From Bryobacteraceae bacterium (lineage in GTDB: Bacteria > Acidobacteriota > Terriglobia > Bryobacterales > Bryobacteraceae), in the NCBI GenBank assembly GCA_014379815.1, contig JACMLA010000534.1:1-12682 (forward strand): a stretch of 12,682 nucleotides of DNA, given 5' to 3'. Positions 8,401 through 12,682 of the stretch are shown here, one piece after another (the stretch's first letter is position 1; each line of letters starts with the position of its first letter). Under the pieces are notes generated by a model, which saw only the letters and a list, made by a program, of their open reading frames with translations, did not search any database and was not told the DNA's origin. The position numbers and the translations under genes are program-made.

Positions 8401-8880
8401 CCTGCCATTGGCAATCTGGAGTGGCAGGTCTTTGACAGCCTTTTCTTCGATCGAGGTTGCCACTTCGACAACAGCATTGTTGATTTCCACCGCGGACGCC
8501 GCCACCTCGACCGTCTCGGCCACGTTGCCCACCGACAGAGAGATGTCGAGTGCAGTCTGACTGCTGAACGATAGCCGGACATTGTCAAAAACGCTGGTCT
8601 TAAATCCCGGCTTTTCCGCCGTGACACGGTACACACCAGGGGGAAGGGAGGAGATCGTATACGACCCGTTTTCGATGCTGGCAACTTTAACGGTGGCACC
8701 CGTTTCGGTATTCCGTGCAGTTAACTGGACGTCCGAAATAGAAGCACCGGTTGTGTCCGTAATCGCGCCGGATATCGTGCCCGTATTTGTCTGAGCCTGC
8801 AGACAAATACCTTGCAACAGCAACATCGAAACTGTTATCGCCGGTCGGTACAGAGACCGGGTTGTCTTGCTTCTAAGCAT
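5464..8880 (-). CDS. Oar-type TonB-dependent receptor with N-terminal carboxypeptidase-regulatory domain
   Basis: Outer-membrane beta-barrel receptor for active uptake, 1138 residues from ATG 8878-8880. A longer frame reaches a TTG at 8916, but the ATG has AGGGAG six bases upstream and begins a proper signal peptide (residues about 10-30, ending CLQAQ). Residues 33-117 are a carboxypeptidase-regulatory-like Ig fold (GTISGAITDTTGASISDV ... NGSYTISSLPPGVYRVTA). The plug follows at about 140-260 (INGGVDFNSEVLFDGVPM, IDEFKVLTSVFSAQYGRGQG, GTNALHGNAFDFVRNTAFDAR). The rest is barrel, with YIQDDYKLTSKLTLNLGLRYD near 620-640, ending in the aromatic terminus ALKLNF expected for BAM insertion. I see no obvious TonB box between signal and Ig domain. 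Two CxxC pairs (562/565, 678/681) and cysteines 429 and 445 lie in the barrel, probably in external loops. First gene of a six-gene operon divergent from a XylR-like regulator; substrate unknown. Confidence 0.95.
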   Translation of the reverse strand: MLRSKTTRSLYRPAITVSMLLLQGICLQAQTNTGTISGAITDTTGASISDVQLTARNTETGATVKVASIENGSYTISSLPPGVYRVTAEKPGFKTSVFDNVRLSFSSQTALDISLSVGNVAETVEVAASAVEINNAVVEVATSIEEKAVKDLPLQIANGRRQIDAFVFLVPGVQGDTFSSRINGGVDFNSEVLFDGVPMASFETNGYQTGINPPFEAIDEFKVLTSVFSAQYGRGQGVKNYHFGQGTNALHGNAFDFVRNTAFDARGFFSPTTPVNKQNEYGFTVGGPAIIPKVYNGKDKTFFNVAVSWYKFRGAGLNDRFTVPTADFRRGDFSGLLDSSGRVIPIYDPLTRTPFPGNVIPQARFSPTSARVLPLIPVPTAPGLVNNVGPGIPSFPNNNTSWSYNLAHAITPNQRISFTQWRTSSPNQCLLGSNISGSLSGLSNCPGATTAYLSNYSWAVKPNLVVSAGTLWFRILNNQEIGGPANTAIDFPGLPRGANVAFPQMAFNGPTASPVTLGTGFQGDYNFQPGTSTVSNVLWLKGKHSFNIGFEYRQSRNTTSICEGCPARFAFSNRSTSLPGSPDFATAGHPFASFLLGIADSATASTGLADRIFRNSSYSGYIQDDYKLTSKLTLNLGLRYDVFIPATEDTNRLAFFDPTIPNPAAGGRLGALSKPGDCEFCSGQDTIADTRWKNFAPRFGFAYAWNTKTVFRGGYGIVYGLGGANDLGQTRIKTNFLNGSSGNFASISQDAGVTPGYGSWDRPFPLPVVAPFTSSIGNNQSVNYAGRWQGSAPYIQNWTVGVEREIPGSVLVTVSYVGNKGIRLPSNVENLNQVDPRFLSLGATLQRDINSPEARAANIPIPYPGFTGSVAQALRPYPQYTGITSNFQQTGVTRYEALQATVQRRFSQGLEFLVSYTASRQLSNTNSGFGTFNGGAVNTFNRAAEYGLAPSDIPHTLAVSGLYELPIGTGKRLLNKPGVAGRLIGGWQLGWVTRYQSGTPISVGASNVLPIFGGGNRPNLVRDVDPQLKRSGFDPAKDKLININAFSQPADFTFGNAPRVLRNARNFAYFNENVNVSKYFRMTETINVQFRAEFFNVFNRVVFGGANTSYSPTNAAFGTVGGQGNTPRQGQLALKLNF

Positions 8881-8886
8881 AGACTT

Positions 8887-8892
8887 CTCCCT
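8887..8892 (-). promoter_or_regulatory. Ribosome binding site of the TonB-dependent receptor
   Basis: AGGGAG on the minus strand, six bases before the ATG at 8880. It is the reason for preferring that ATG over the upstream in-frame TTG at 8916. Confidence 0.75.
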
Positions 8893-8928
8893 GGCGCTTG
8901 CGACCACTACTGGCAAACGGTAGCCAGA

Positions 8929-8957
8929 ATGTTATGCCTTCTAAGGAGAAGTTGCAA
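8929..8957 (-). promoter_or_regulatory. Candidate sigma-70 promoter of the receptor operon
   Basis: On the minus strand TTGCAA (8952-8957) and TAACAT (8929-8934) are separated by 17 bases, each matching four of six consensus positions. A start near 8922 would leave a leader of about 42 bases that includes the receptor's ribosome site. This is a sequence match only. Confidence 0.45.
8938..8951. promoter_or_regulatory. Small palindrome in the receptor promoter spacer, possible operator
   Basis: CTTCT-AAGG-AGAAG, a perfect 5-base inverted repeat around four bases, fits entirely between the candidate -35 and -10 boxes of the receptor operon. The symmetry does not extend outward. A repressor binding here would block that promoter, but arms this short can arise by chance. 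Confidence 0.3.
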
Positions 8958-8966
8958 TCCGGATTA

Positions 8967-8995
8967 TTTACAAAATTCCCTCCCGTTGTTATAGA
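8967..8995 (+). promoter_or_regulatory. Candidate sigma-70 promoter of the XylR-like regulator
   Basis: TTTACA (8967-8972) and TATAGA (8990-8995) with an exact 17-base spacer. Transcription would begin near 9002, leaving only about ten bases before the ATG at 9012. This supports the 9012 start, because upstream in-frame starts would lie before the transcript begins. Its -35 box is separated by nine bases from the -35 box of the divergent promoter. Confidence 0.5.
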
Positions 8996-9003
8996 ATTTC
9001 CCA
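8973..9003 (+). repeat. Imperfect direct repeat over the regulator promoter
   Basis: AAATTCCC at 8973-8980 recurs imperfectly as AATTTCCC at 8996-9003, about 23 bases apart, roughly two helical turns. Direct repeats at such spacing are typical of AraC-type DNA-binding domains, and they cover the spacer and -10 region of the regulator's own promoter. This could be an autoregulatory site; the repeats are short and AT-rich, so confidence is low. Confidence 0.25.
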
Positions 9004-9011
9004 CGCTGCTC

Positions 9012-10208
9012 ATGTTTCCTGCTCAACACTTGCCTGTCGGAACGCGCCGGGTCGCGCTCATCTACGACGCGACGACCCCCTACGACTTGCAGGTGGTTCG
9101 GGGCGTCACGGCTTACATTCAGCAACGCGCAAAGTGGAGCGTTTACATCGAAGAGAGCACCTTAAAGGATCAGCGTCTTCCGGATTTGGGTTCGTGGGGG
9201 GGAGACGGGATCATCGCCGATTTCGATCATCCGTTGGTGGCTGCCGCTGTCGTTAGATCGAAGCTGCCGGCCGTGGCGTTTGGGAGTGGGTACGGATGGT
9301 ATGCGCCCAAGTCACAGATCCCTTATTTCTTCACCAACAACCGGGCCATCGCACGTCTTGGAGCGGACCACTTGCTCGATAAGGGATTCCGCCACTTCGC
9401 CTATTGCGGGTATCCCAAGACGCCAATCAATGGCTGGTCCGAAGAGCGCGAAAGAGAGTTTGCCGGCCGCTTGAAAGAACGCAACTTCCTGTGCGAGGTC
9501 TACCGGGGCCGACATAGAAACAGGAGAAATTGGGCCCACATGCAAGCAGATCTGTCAGTCTGGCTGCAATCGCTTCCGAAACCAGTGGGCTTGATGGCTG
9601 CTAATGACAATCGGGCCCGGCATGTTCTTGAGGCTGCCCGGTTATCCGGGTTGAAGGTTCCTGCGGAAGTAGCAGTGATCGGGGTCGACAACGACGAAAT
9701 GTTATGTGGTCTCAGCAGCCCTTTGCTGACCAGCATCGAGCAGGGCGCGCAGCGAATCGGATACAAAGCCGCTGCTCTCCTCGATCGGATCATGGGCGGA
9801 AATGCGCCAGCCAGGAAGCATTACGTGATCGACCCTGTAGGCATTGTGAGCCGGTTGTCCACAGACGTGCTTTCCGTTAACGATAGCCAGATCGCCGACG
9901 CAATGACATTTATCAAGGAACACGCCTGCGACGGTATCAAAGTTCCGGATGTCGTCACTGCGGTCAGGGCCTCGCGCTCAAGTCTGGACGCCCGATTCAA
10001 GAGTGCTCTCGGGCGCACGCTTCATACAGCGATTCGGGATGTACAACTGGAGCAGGCGAGATCCCTGTTCCTGCAGTCCACCCTCTCGCCTAAGGAGGTC
10101 GCCGCCAGCACAGGCTTTCGGTCGGTGCAGCACATGAGCTCACTGTTTCGTGAAGCCTATGGCTTGCCACCAGCGGAATACCGACGCAGCGTGCGAATGT
10201 CAGGCTGA
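9012..10208 (+). CDS. XylR-type transcriptional regulator (LacI-like sensor plus AraC HTH)
   Basis: From ATG 9012 it has 398 residues, close to E. coli XylR (about 392). Its N-terminus (RRVALIYDATTPYDLQVVRGV) aligns with the start of XylR. The open frame extends back to 8898, but that stretch carries the promoter and lacks a good ribosome site. Residues about 10-285 are a periplasmic-binding-protein/LacI sensor fold. Recognisable segments are AANDNRARHVLEA near 196-208 and VAVIGVDNDEMLCGLSSP near 220-237, both paralleling XylR. Residues about 290-395 form an AraC/XylS domain with two helix-turn-helix units: IKVPDVVTAVRASRSSLDARF (from 309) and LSPKEVAASTGFRSVQHMSS (from 358), ending in PPAEYRRSV. 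XylR proteins bind a sugar and activate transport and catabolic genes from direct repeats. Divergent placement suggests control of the receptor operon and possibly itself. The inducing ligand cannot be read from sequence; xylose or another pentose is only a family-based guess. Confidence 0.93.
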   Translation: MFPAQHLPVGTRRVALIYDATTPYDLQVVRGVTAYIQQRAKWSVYIEESTLKDQRLPDLGSWGGDGIIADFDHPLVAAAVVRSKLPAVAFGSGYGWYAPKSQIPYFFTNNRAIARLGADHLLDKGFRHFAYCGYPKTPINGWSEEREREFAGRLKERNFLCEVYRGRHRNRRNWAHMQADLSVWLQSLPKPVGLMAANDNRARHVLEAARLSGLKVPAEVAVIGVDNDEMLCGLSSPLLTSIEQGAQRIGYKAAALLDRIMGGNAPARKHYVIDPVGIVSRLSTDVLSVNDSQIADAMTFIKEHACDGIKVPDVVTAVRASRSSLDARFKSALGRTLHTAIRDVQLEQARSLFLQSTLSPKEVAASTGFRSVQHMSSLFREAYGLPPAEYRRSVRMSG

Positions 10209-10238
10209 CCTGTTGCGGCCAGCCCAGCCCTCTTTAAA

Positions 10239-10646
10239 CTAGTTGTACTTGATCTTCCAGGATCCGTCGGTCGCTTTCTCCCGGTAGGTGCCGTGACATC
10301 CAGCACAGCTTCCCATGGTGGTTTTCAGTGACGCCGAGGCTTCGTCAAACTTCGACGCAGTTGCCAGCTGACCTACTTCTTTGAATCCGCTTTGCGCATC
10401 GGTAGAGAACTTGGCCGCATTCTCCACCTTTTTCTTCATCCAAAAATCGTGCACCTGAGTAAACACTTCCTGAAGCTTGGTTGCATCCGCGGCGGAGGCT
10501 TCACTGTTTTTCGCTTCGAGGTTCTTGCGAAGACTGCCGACGGTTGCGCCCGTCGTCTTCATCCAGGCCTGATACTCCTTCTCGTCCTGGGCGAATAAAC
10601 TGGCTGACATCGCCAGTATAGAAACAGCAAGGATTACTTTACGCAT
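10239..10646 (-). CDS. Periplasmic class II (cytochrome c'/c556-like) c-type cytochrome
   Basis: A 135-residue protein with ATG 10644-10646 and AAGGAG seven bases upstream. The signal peptide is residues 1-20 (MRKVILAVSILAMSASLFAQ). The mature part is predicted helical, with a single heme-binding CAGCH motif at 114-118 near the C-terminus. That fits the class II four-helix cytochromes, where the heme site is on the last helix. Histidine 118 would be the proximal ligand, and methionine 29 on the first helix (YQAWMK) is a candidate distal ligand as in c556. The low-complexity linker rich in Ala, Ser and Glu (about 41-56) is unremarkable. It lies 80 bases after a CcmH-like maturation gene, has its own promoter-like sequence, and ends 30 bases from the convergent regulator. 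No clear terminator hairpin is visible in that gap. Role: periplasmic electron transfer or small-ligand binding; partner unknown. Confidence 0.87.
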   Translation of the reverse strand: MRKVILAVSILAMSASLFAQDEKEYQAWMKTTGATVGSLRKNLEAKNSEASAADATKLQEVFTQVHDFWMKKKVENAAKFSTDAQSGFKEVGQLATASKFDEASASLKTTMGSCAGCHGTYREKATDGSWKIKYN

Positions 10647-10670
10647 GGAATTACTCCTTTTCTGGATTCG

Positions 10671-10699
10671 ATTCTACAGTTCTAACCTCTGCCCGTCCA
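10671..10699 (-). promoter_or_regulatory. Candidate promoter of the cytochrome gene
   Basis: On the minus strand TGGACG (10694-10699) and TAGAAT (10671-10676) are 17 bases apart. The -10 matches five of six consensus positions; the -35 is weak, as expected for an activator-dependent promoter. A start near 10664 would leave a short leader carrying AAGGAG. Confidence 0.45.
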
Positions 10700-10702
10700 C
10701 AC

Positions 10703-10735
10703 ATTTAATCCTTATCTAATCCTCAACTAGTCCTC
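10703..10735 (-). repeat. Three tandem 11-bp imperfect repeats upstream of the cytochrome promoter
   Basis: Read on the minus strand: GAGGACTAGTT, GAGGATTAGAT, AAGGATTAAAT, contiguous and exactly 11 bases each, sharing the core RAGGAYTA. The array ends three bases before the candidate -35 box and its distal unit overlaps the last codons of the CcmH-like gene. Helically phased 11-base direct repeats next to a weak -35 are the usual arrangement for OmpR/PhoB-type winged-helix response regulators. The regulator itself is not in the window. Confidence 0.55.
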
Positions 10736-11173
10736 ATCCGGAAAGTCATCGATAGCCGGGTTCCCGGAACACAAGGGGCTTACCGTGGCCATCGGGGGTC
10801 TTGAGACCGAATGCTTTAAGAATTGGACCAGGCATGCGCCTGCGATGAGCACGCCGACTACCGGTATCGTGTAGAGCCATGTTCCCTGAGATCCGCCCGG
10901 TTCCCTGAGAATTCGCCTGCCGTGTTCCTCGACAAGTGCCTCGATGATTTCTTCGTTGGATTTCCCGCTTGATACGGCGGCGGTGATCTGCTGGCGAACG
11001 CTATCGGCAACCGGTGACCTGTGGACGCTCACCGATTCGCGCCAGCAGCACGGTGCGAGGATCCGATTAGACAGAGCGCTCGCCCGTTCGGGATTAGCAC
11101 TGGTTGAAGCCGGCTCCGCAGCGGCTATCGCGCACATCACAGCGGCCCAGAAAAACAACCTTGGCGAAAGCAT
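10727..11173 (-). CDS. ccmH: CcmH-like cytochrome c maturation protein with non-canonical cysteine motif
   Basis: A 148-residue protein from ATG 11171-11173, chosen because AGGAGG sits five bases upstream and the signal peptide (LFFWAAVMCAIAAAEPA) begins there. The open frame continues back to 11332 inside the neighbouring gene, and I reject that extension. Residues about 32-92 follow the CcmH/CycL helical domain: ILAPCCWRESVSVHRSPVAD, then SSGKSNEEIIEALVEEHGRRIL, corresponding to the family's LRCxxCQxQSIADS ... GxSDxEIxxFLVxRYGxxVL. A membrane helix follows at about 99-118 (WLYTIPVVGVLIAGACLVQF). In canonical CcmH the LRCxxC pair reduces apocytochrome before heme attachment. Here the pair is replaced by adjacent cysteines 42 and 43. 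The C-terminal tail is polar and acidic (IDDFPDED). It lies 22 bases after a TPR gene and 80 before a c-type cytochrome, which supports the assignment. Confidence 0.77.
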   Translation of the reverse strand: MLSPRLFFWAAVMCAIAAAEPASTSANPERASALSNRILAPCCWRESVSVHRSPVADSVRQQITAAVSSGKSNEEIIEALVEEHGRRILREPGGSQGTWLYTIPVVGVLIAGACLVQFLKHSVSRPPMATVSPLCSGNPAIDDFPDED

Positions 11174-11178
11174 ACAGA

Positions 11179-11184
11179 CCTCCT
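11179..11184 (-). promoter_or_regulatory. Ribosome binding site fixing the CcmH-like start
   Basis: AGGAGG on the minus strand, five bases before the ATG at 11173. It lies in the 22-base gap after the TPR gene and argues against the much longer open frame. Confidence 0.8.
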
Positions 11185-11195
11185 CAACCCACGCA

Positions 11196-11966
11196 CTAAC
11201 GCAGCTCTTCATAGCGGCGAAGGTGCTTGCTCCCTCGCTCCGTTTCACCCGTTGCGCGATACAGCAAGCCCAGACGGTAATGCGCAATCGCCAGTCGCTC
11301 ATCCCGACGCAGTGCTTCTTCCAGAGCCGCAATGGCCTGTGGCTTTCGATTCGCAGATGACTCCTGCCTTGCCACTTCCAGAAGAGCTCGGGTTTCCTTC
11401 GGGTTCAGTGCGGTCGAGCGCGTTAGGTGCTCCATGGCCTCGGCAGCCTGAGAGGGGTCCTGTTTTAGCAGCGCTTGCGCCAGATAATACTCGCCTTCGG
11501 CCGTCGGCGGGGATGCCAGCTTCCGCATCGCTGCCAACATTGGTGCCGCCCACGCTCGCGGTTCGCCTACTGTTTCCCCAAGGAATGGCAGCAACGTCTT
11601 GTTCTCCGGCTGCTCTTTCGCCAGAGTGCAAAGCAGCTCTGCACTCTTCCCGGTTCTGCCCGCCAGGAAGTGCGTCACCGCTGTGCCTATCCTGAGTCCA
11701 TTCTCCTCGAAGTGGTCTGCAGCCGGACCAAGCATTCCGTTGGCAAGCAGACTCGCGCCCTCAGCATGTCCCGGCAACGCGCGCAGCCGTTCCAGTAACT
11801 CCTGATTGATGACCGTGCGTTGCGCTGAGACGTGGGAGCTTCCGTCCAGCGTCGCCGAAGCTCCACCCCGTTGAAACGTTCCTTTGTCCTGGAACTCGGG
11901 AGGCTTCGTGATCTGCCCCCAGCTCAGCAGAGGCAGTAACAGGACCAACATCAGTCGCATTCGCAC
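11196..11966 (-). CDS. Exported TPR protein upstream of the CcmH-like gene
   Basis: A 256-residue protein. The first in-frame start is GTG 11964-11966, with an ATG two codons later at 11960. Neither has a clear ribosome site, so the choice is uncertain by two residues and translation may be coupled to the gene 18 bases upstream. Residues 5-18 (LMLVLLLPLLSWGQ) form a short signal peptide. The region to about 55 is probably disordered. Helical repeats then run from about 66 to the end: ASLLANGMLGPAADHFEENG, GEYYLAQALLKQDPSQAAEA, NPKETRALLEVARQESSANR and AIAHYRLGLLYRATGETERG are typical TPR helices. It sits between a CRTAC1 protein and the CcmH-like gene. TPR proteins such as CcmI and NrfG work with CcmH/NrfF in heme attachment, so a chaperone role is possible. 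However, it lacks the N-terminal membrane helices of CcmI, and TPR proteins also accompany CRTAC1 genes elsewhere in this window. Confidence 0.88.
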   Translation of the reverse strand: MRMRLMLVLLLPLLSWGQITKPPEFQDKGTFQRGGASATLDGSSHVSAQRTVINQELLERLRALPGHAEGASLLANGMLGPAADHFEENGLRIGTAVTHFLAGRTGKSAELLCTLAKEQPENKTLLPFLGETVGEPRAWAAPMLAAMRKLASPPTAEGEYYLAQALLKQDPSQAAEAMEHLTRSTALNPKETRALLEVARQESSANRKPQAIAALEEALRRDERLAIAHYRLGLLYRATGETERGSKHLRRYEELR

Positions 11967-11984
11967 CGGAATCGTAGCACGCGA

Positions 11985-12682
11985 TCAGTAAGCACGGCAC
12001 TCCGGTTCAGCCTTACCCTCGGTCAAACTGCAGACCGAATTGACGGCCAGGCTCTTCCACTCCTCGGTGCGTCCACCCGGCCAGCGGACGGTAACTGTAT
12101 CCACCGACTTCGCCGCCGCCAGCCCAAAGTGCAGCGTCAACGAATGCTGGGAGTAATAGCTAGAGCCGCTCATTACTTCGTCTGTCTGCTTTCGGCCACC
12201 AGCTACCACGGTCACCCGCGCTCCGATTGCCGACCGGTTCGACTTTGTCCCAGTGAGACGCAGATTCACGAAGCTTCCTCCCGCGGCCGTGTTTTTCAGC
12301 AGCGACGGCCGGTCATTCATATTCAGGATCAGCGCCTCTGGCCGGCCATCCCCGTCGAGATCCCCAGTGGCCAGACCCCGGGAGGAGCGCGGAGTCTGCA
12401 ATGCGGGACCACCGGTCGCAGTGAGGTCCTCGAACTTGCTGTCTCCAAGATTTCGGAACAACAGCGTCTCCTGCCGGTACCGGTCTCCTACCTTCGCCTG
12501 ATCCACCTCCGGGTACACGTGGCCGTTCACCAGCAAGAGATCTTTCCAGCCATCGTCATCGATATCGAGGAACGCAATTCCCCAGCCCAGCAACTGCCGC
12601 ACGCCGAGCCGGGCCGGTTCCGAAAGGTCGGTAAAAAACTTGCCGTCTTCATTTAAATAAAGCGACGTCAAGTCCCCGGAGA
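11985..12682 (-). CDS. CRTAC1-family FG-GAP protein with ASPIC/UnbV domain (C-terminal part)
   Basis: The frame is open through the right edge, so the start and most propeller blades lie outside; the TTG at 12671 is not a real start. Visible are SLYLNEDGKFFTDLSEPA, a blade with DIDDDGWKD and the NGHVYPEVD segment typical of the family, then DLDGDGRPE (last acidic residue Glu, not Asp). The ASPIC/UnbV domain follows, over roughly the last 90 residues (SAIGARVTVV, YYSQHSLTLHFGLA, TVRWPGGRTEEW). The chain ends ECRAY, with two cysteines in the last 17 residues. Eighteen bases separate its TGA from the next TPR gene. It is a third member of the family in this window, in a different transcription unit from the two at the left end. 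Function unproven, as for its relatives. Confidence 0.9.
   Translation of the reverse strand, partial: SGDLTSLYLNEDGKFFTDLSEPARLGVRQLLGWGIAFLDIDDDGWKDLLLVNGHVYPEVDQAKVGDRYRQETLLFRNLGDSKFEDLTATGGPALQTPRSSRGLATGDLDGDGRPEALILNMNDRPSLLKNTAAGGSFVNLRLTGTKSNRSAIGARVTVVAGGRKQTDEVMSGSSYYSQHSLTLHFGLAAAKSVDTVTVRWPGGRTEEWKSLAVNSVCSLTEGKAEPECRAY

Noticed and set aside
8881..8916. Upstream TTG start for the TonB-dependent receptor
   Set aside because: It would add twelve residues before the signal peptide and lacks a ribosome site, while the ATG at 8880 has AGGGAG at ideal spacing.
8898..9011. Upstream starts (8898, 8934, TTG 8952) for the XylR-like gene
   Set aside because: The region contains the likely promoter, and XylR homologues start at the 9012 equivalent. 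AAGGAG at 8943-8948 is only three bases from the TTG at 8952, too close to be convincing.
10195..10245. Possible bidirectional terminator between the convergent regulator and cytochrome genes
   Set aside because: Only tiny palindromes are present (GTCAG-G-CTGAC, AACTAGTT) without a stable stem and U-tract.
11174..11332. 53-residue N-terminal extension of the CcmH-like gene
   Set aside because: It overlaps the end of the TPR gene, whereas AGGAGG and a signal peptide mark the ATG at 11173.
1..12682. Mobile element, prophage, CRISPR or toxin-antitoxin content
   Set aside because: No transposase, integrase, terminal inverted repeats, spacer-repeat array or small toxin/antitoxin-like gene pair could be recognised on either strand.

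Overview
The window most resembles an Acidobacteriota chromosome of the Solibacter/Bryobacter kind. This is inferred from gene content only: a very long Oar-type TonB-dependent receptor with an N-terminal carboxypeptidase-regulatory domain, several exported TPR proteins, and three FG-GAP/ASPIC-UnbV (CRTAC1-family) proteins, in moderately GC-rich DNA packed almost wall to wall with genes. I see no tRNA, rRNA, CRISPR array, transposase or phage gene. No gene-free stretch exceeds about 131 bases.

The layout has three units. (1) From 8880 leftward past position 1 runs one minus-strand operon: TonB-dependent receptor (5464-8880), three exported TPR proteins (4629-5462, 3884-4648, 2755-3897), then two CRTAC1-type beta-propeller proteins (1082-2758, and 1-1085 running off the left edge). 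Junctions are a 1-base gap and then overlaps of 20, 14, 4 and 4 bases, so the six genes look co-transcribed and translationally coupled. (2) Diverging from it on the plus strand is a XylR-type regulator (9012-10208) with a LacI-like sugar-binding domain and a C-terminal AraC helix-turn-helix domain. The 131-base shared intergenic region carries two promoter-like sequences whose -35 boxes are about 10 bases apart, plus a short palindrome and a direct repeat that could be operators. (3) Converging on the regulator is a second minus-strand group, read right to left: the C-terminal part of another CRTAC1 protein (11985-12682, open at the right edge), an exported TPR protein (11196-11966), a CcmH-like cytochrome c maturation protein with an altered cysteine motif (10727-11173), and a small periplasmic cytochrome c'/c556-like protein (10239-10646) that seems to have its own promoter behind three tandem 11-bp repeats.

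Working interpretation (inference): unit 1 is a sugar- or glycan-responsive outer-membrane uptake locus. The receptor would be the pore and the XylR-like protein the sensor. The secreted TPR and propeller proteins would occupy the places that SusD-like and surface-binding proteins hold in Bacteroidota Sus systems. No carbohydrate-active enzyme or SusD homologue is visible, so the substrate is unknown. Unit 3 pairs a c-type cytochrome with a maturation factor and a TPR protein, suggesting a periplasmic redox function. Many long antisense reading frames exist opposite the CRTAC1, TPR and receptor genes. I treat them as composition artefacts.
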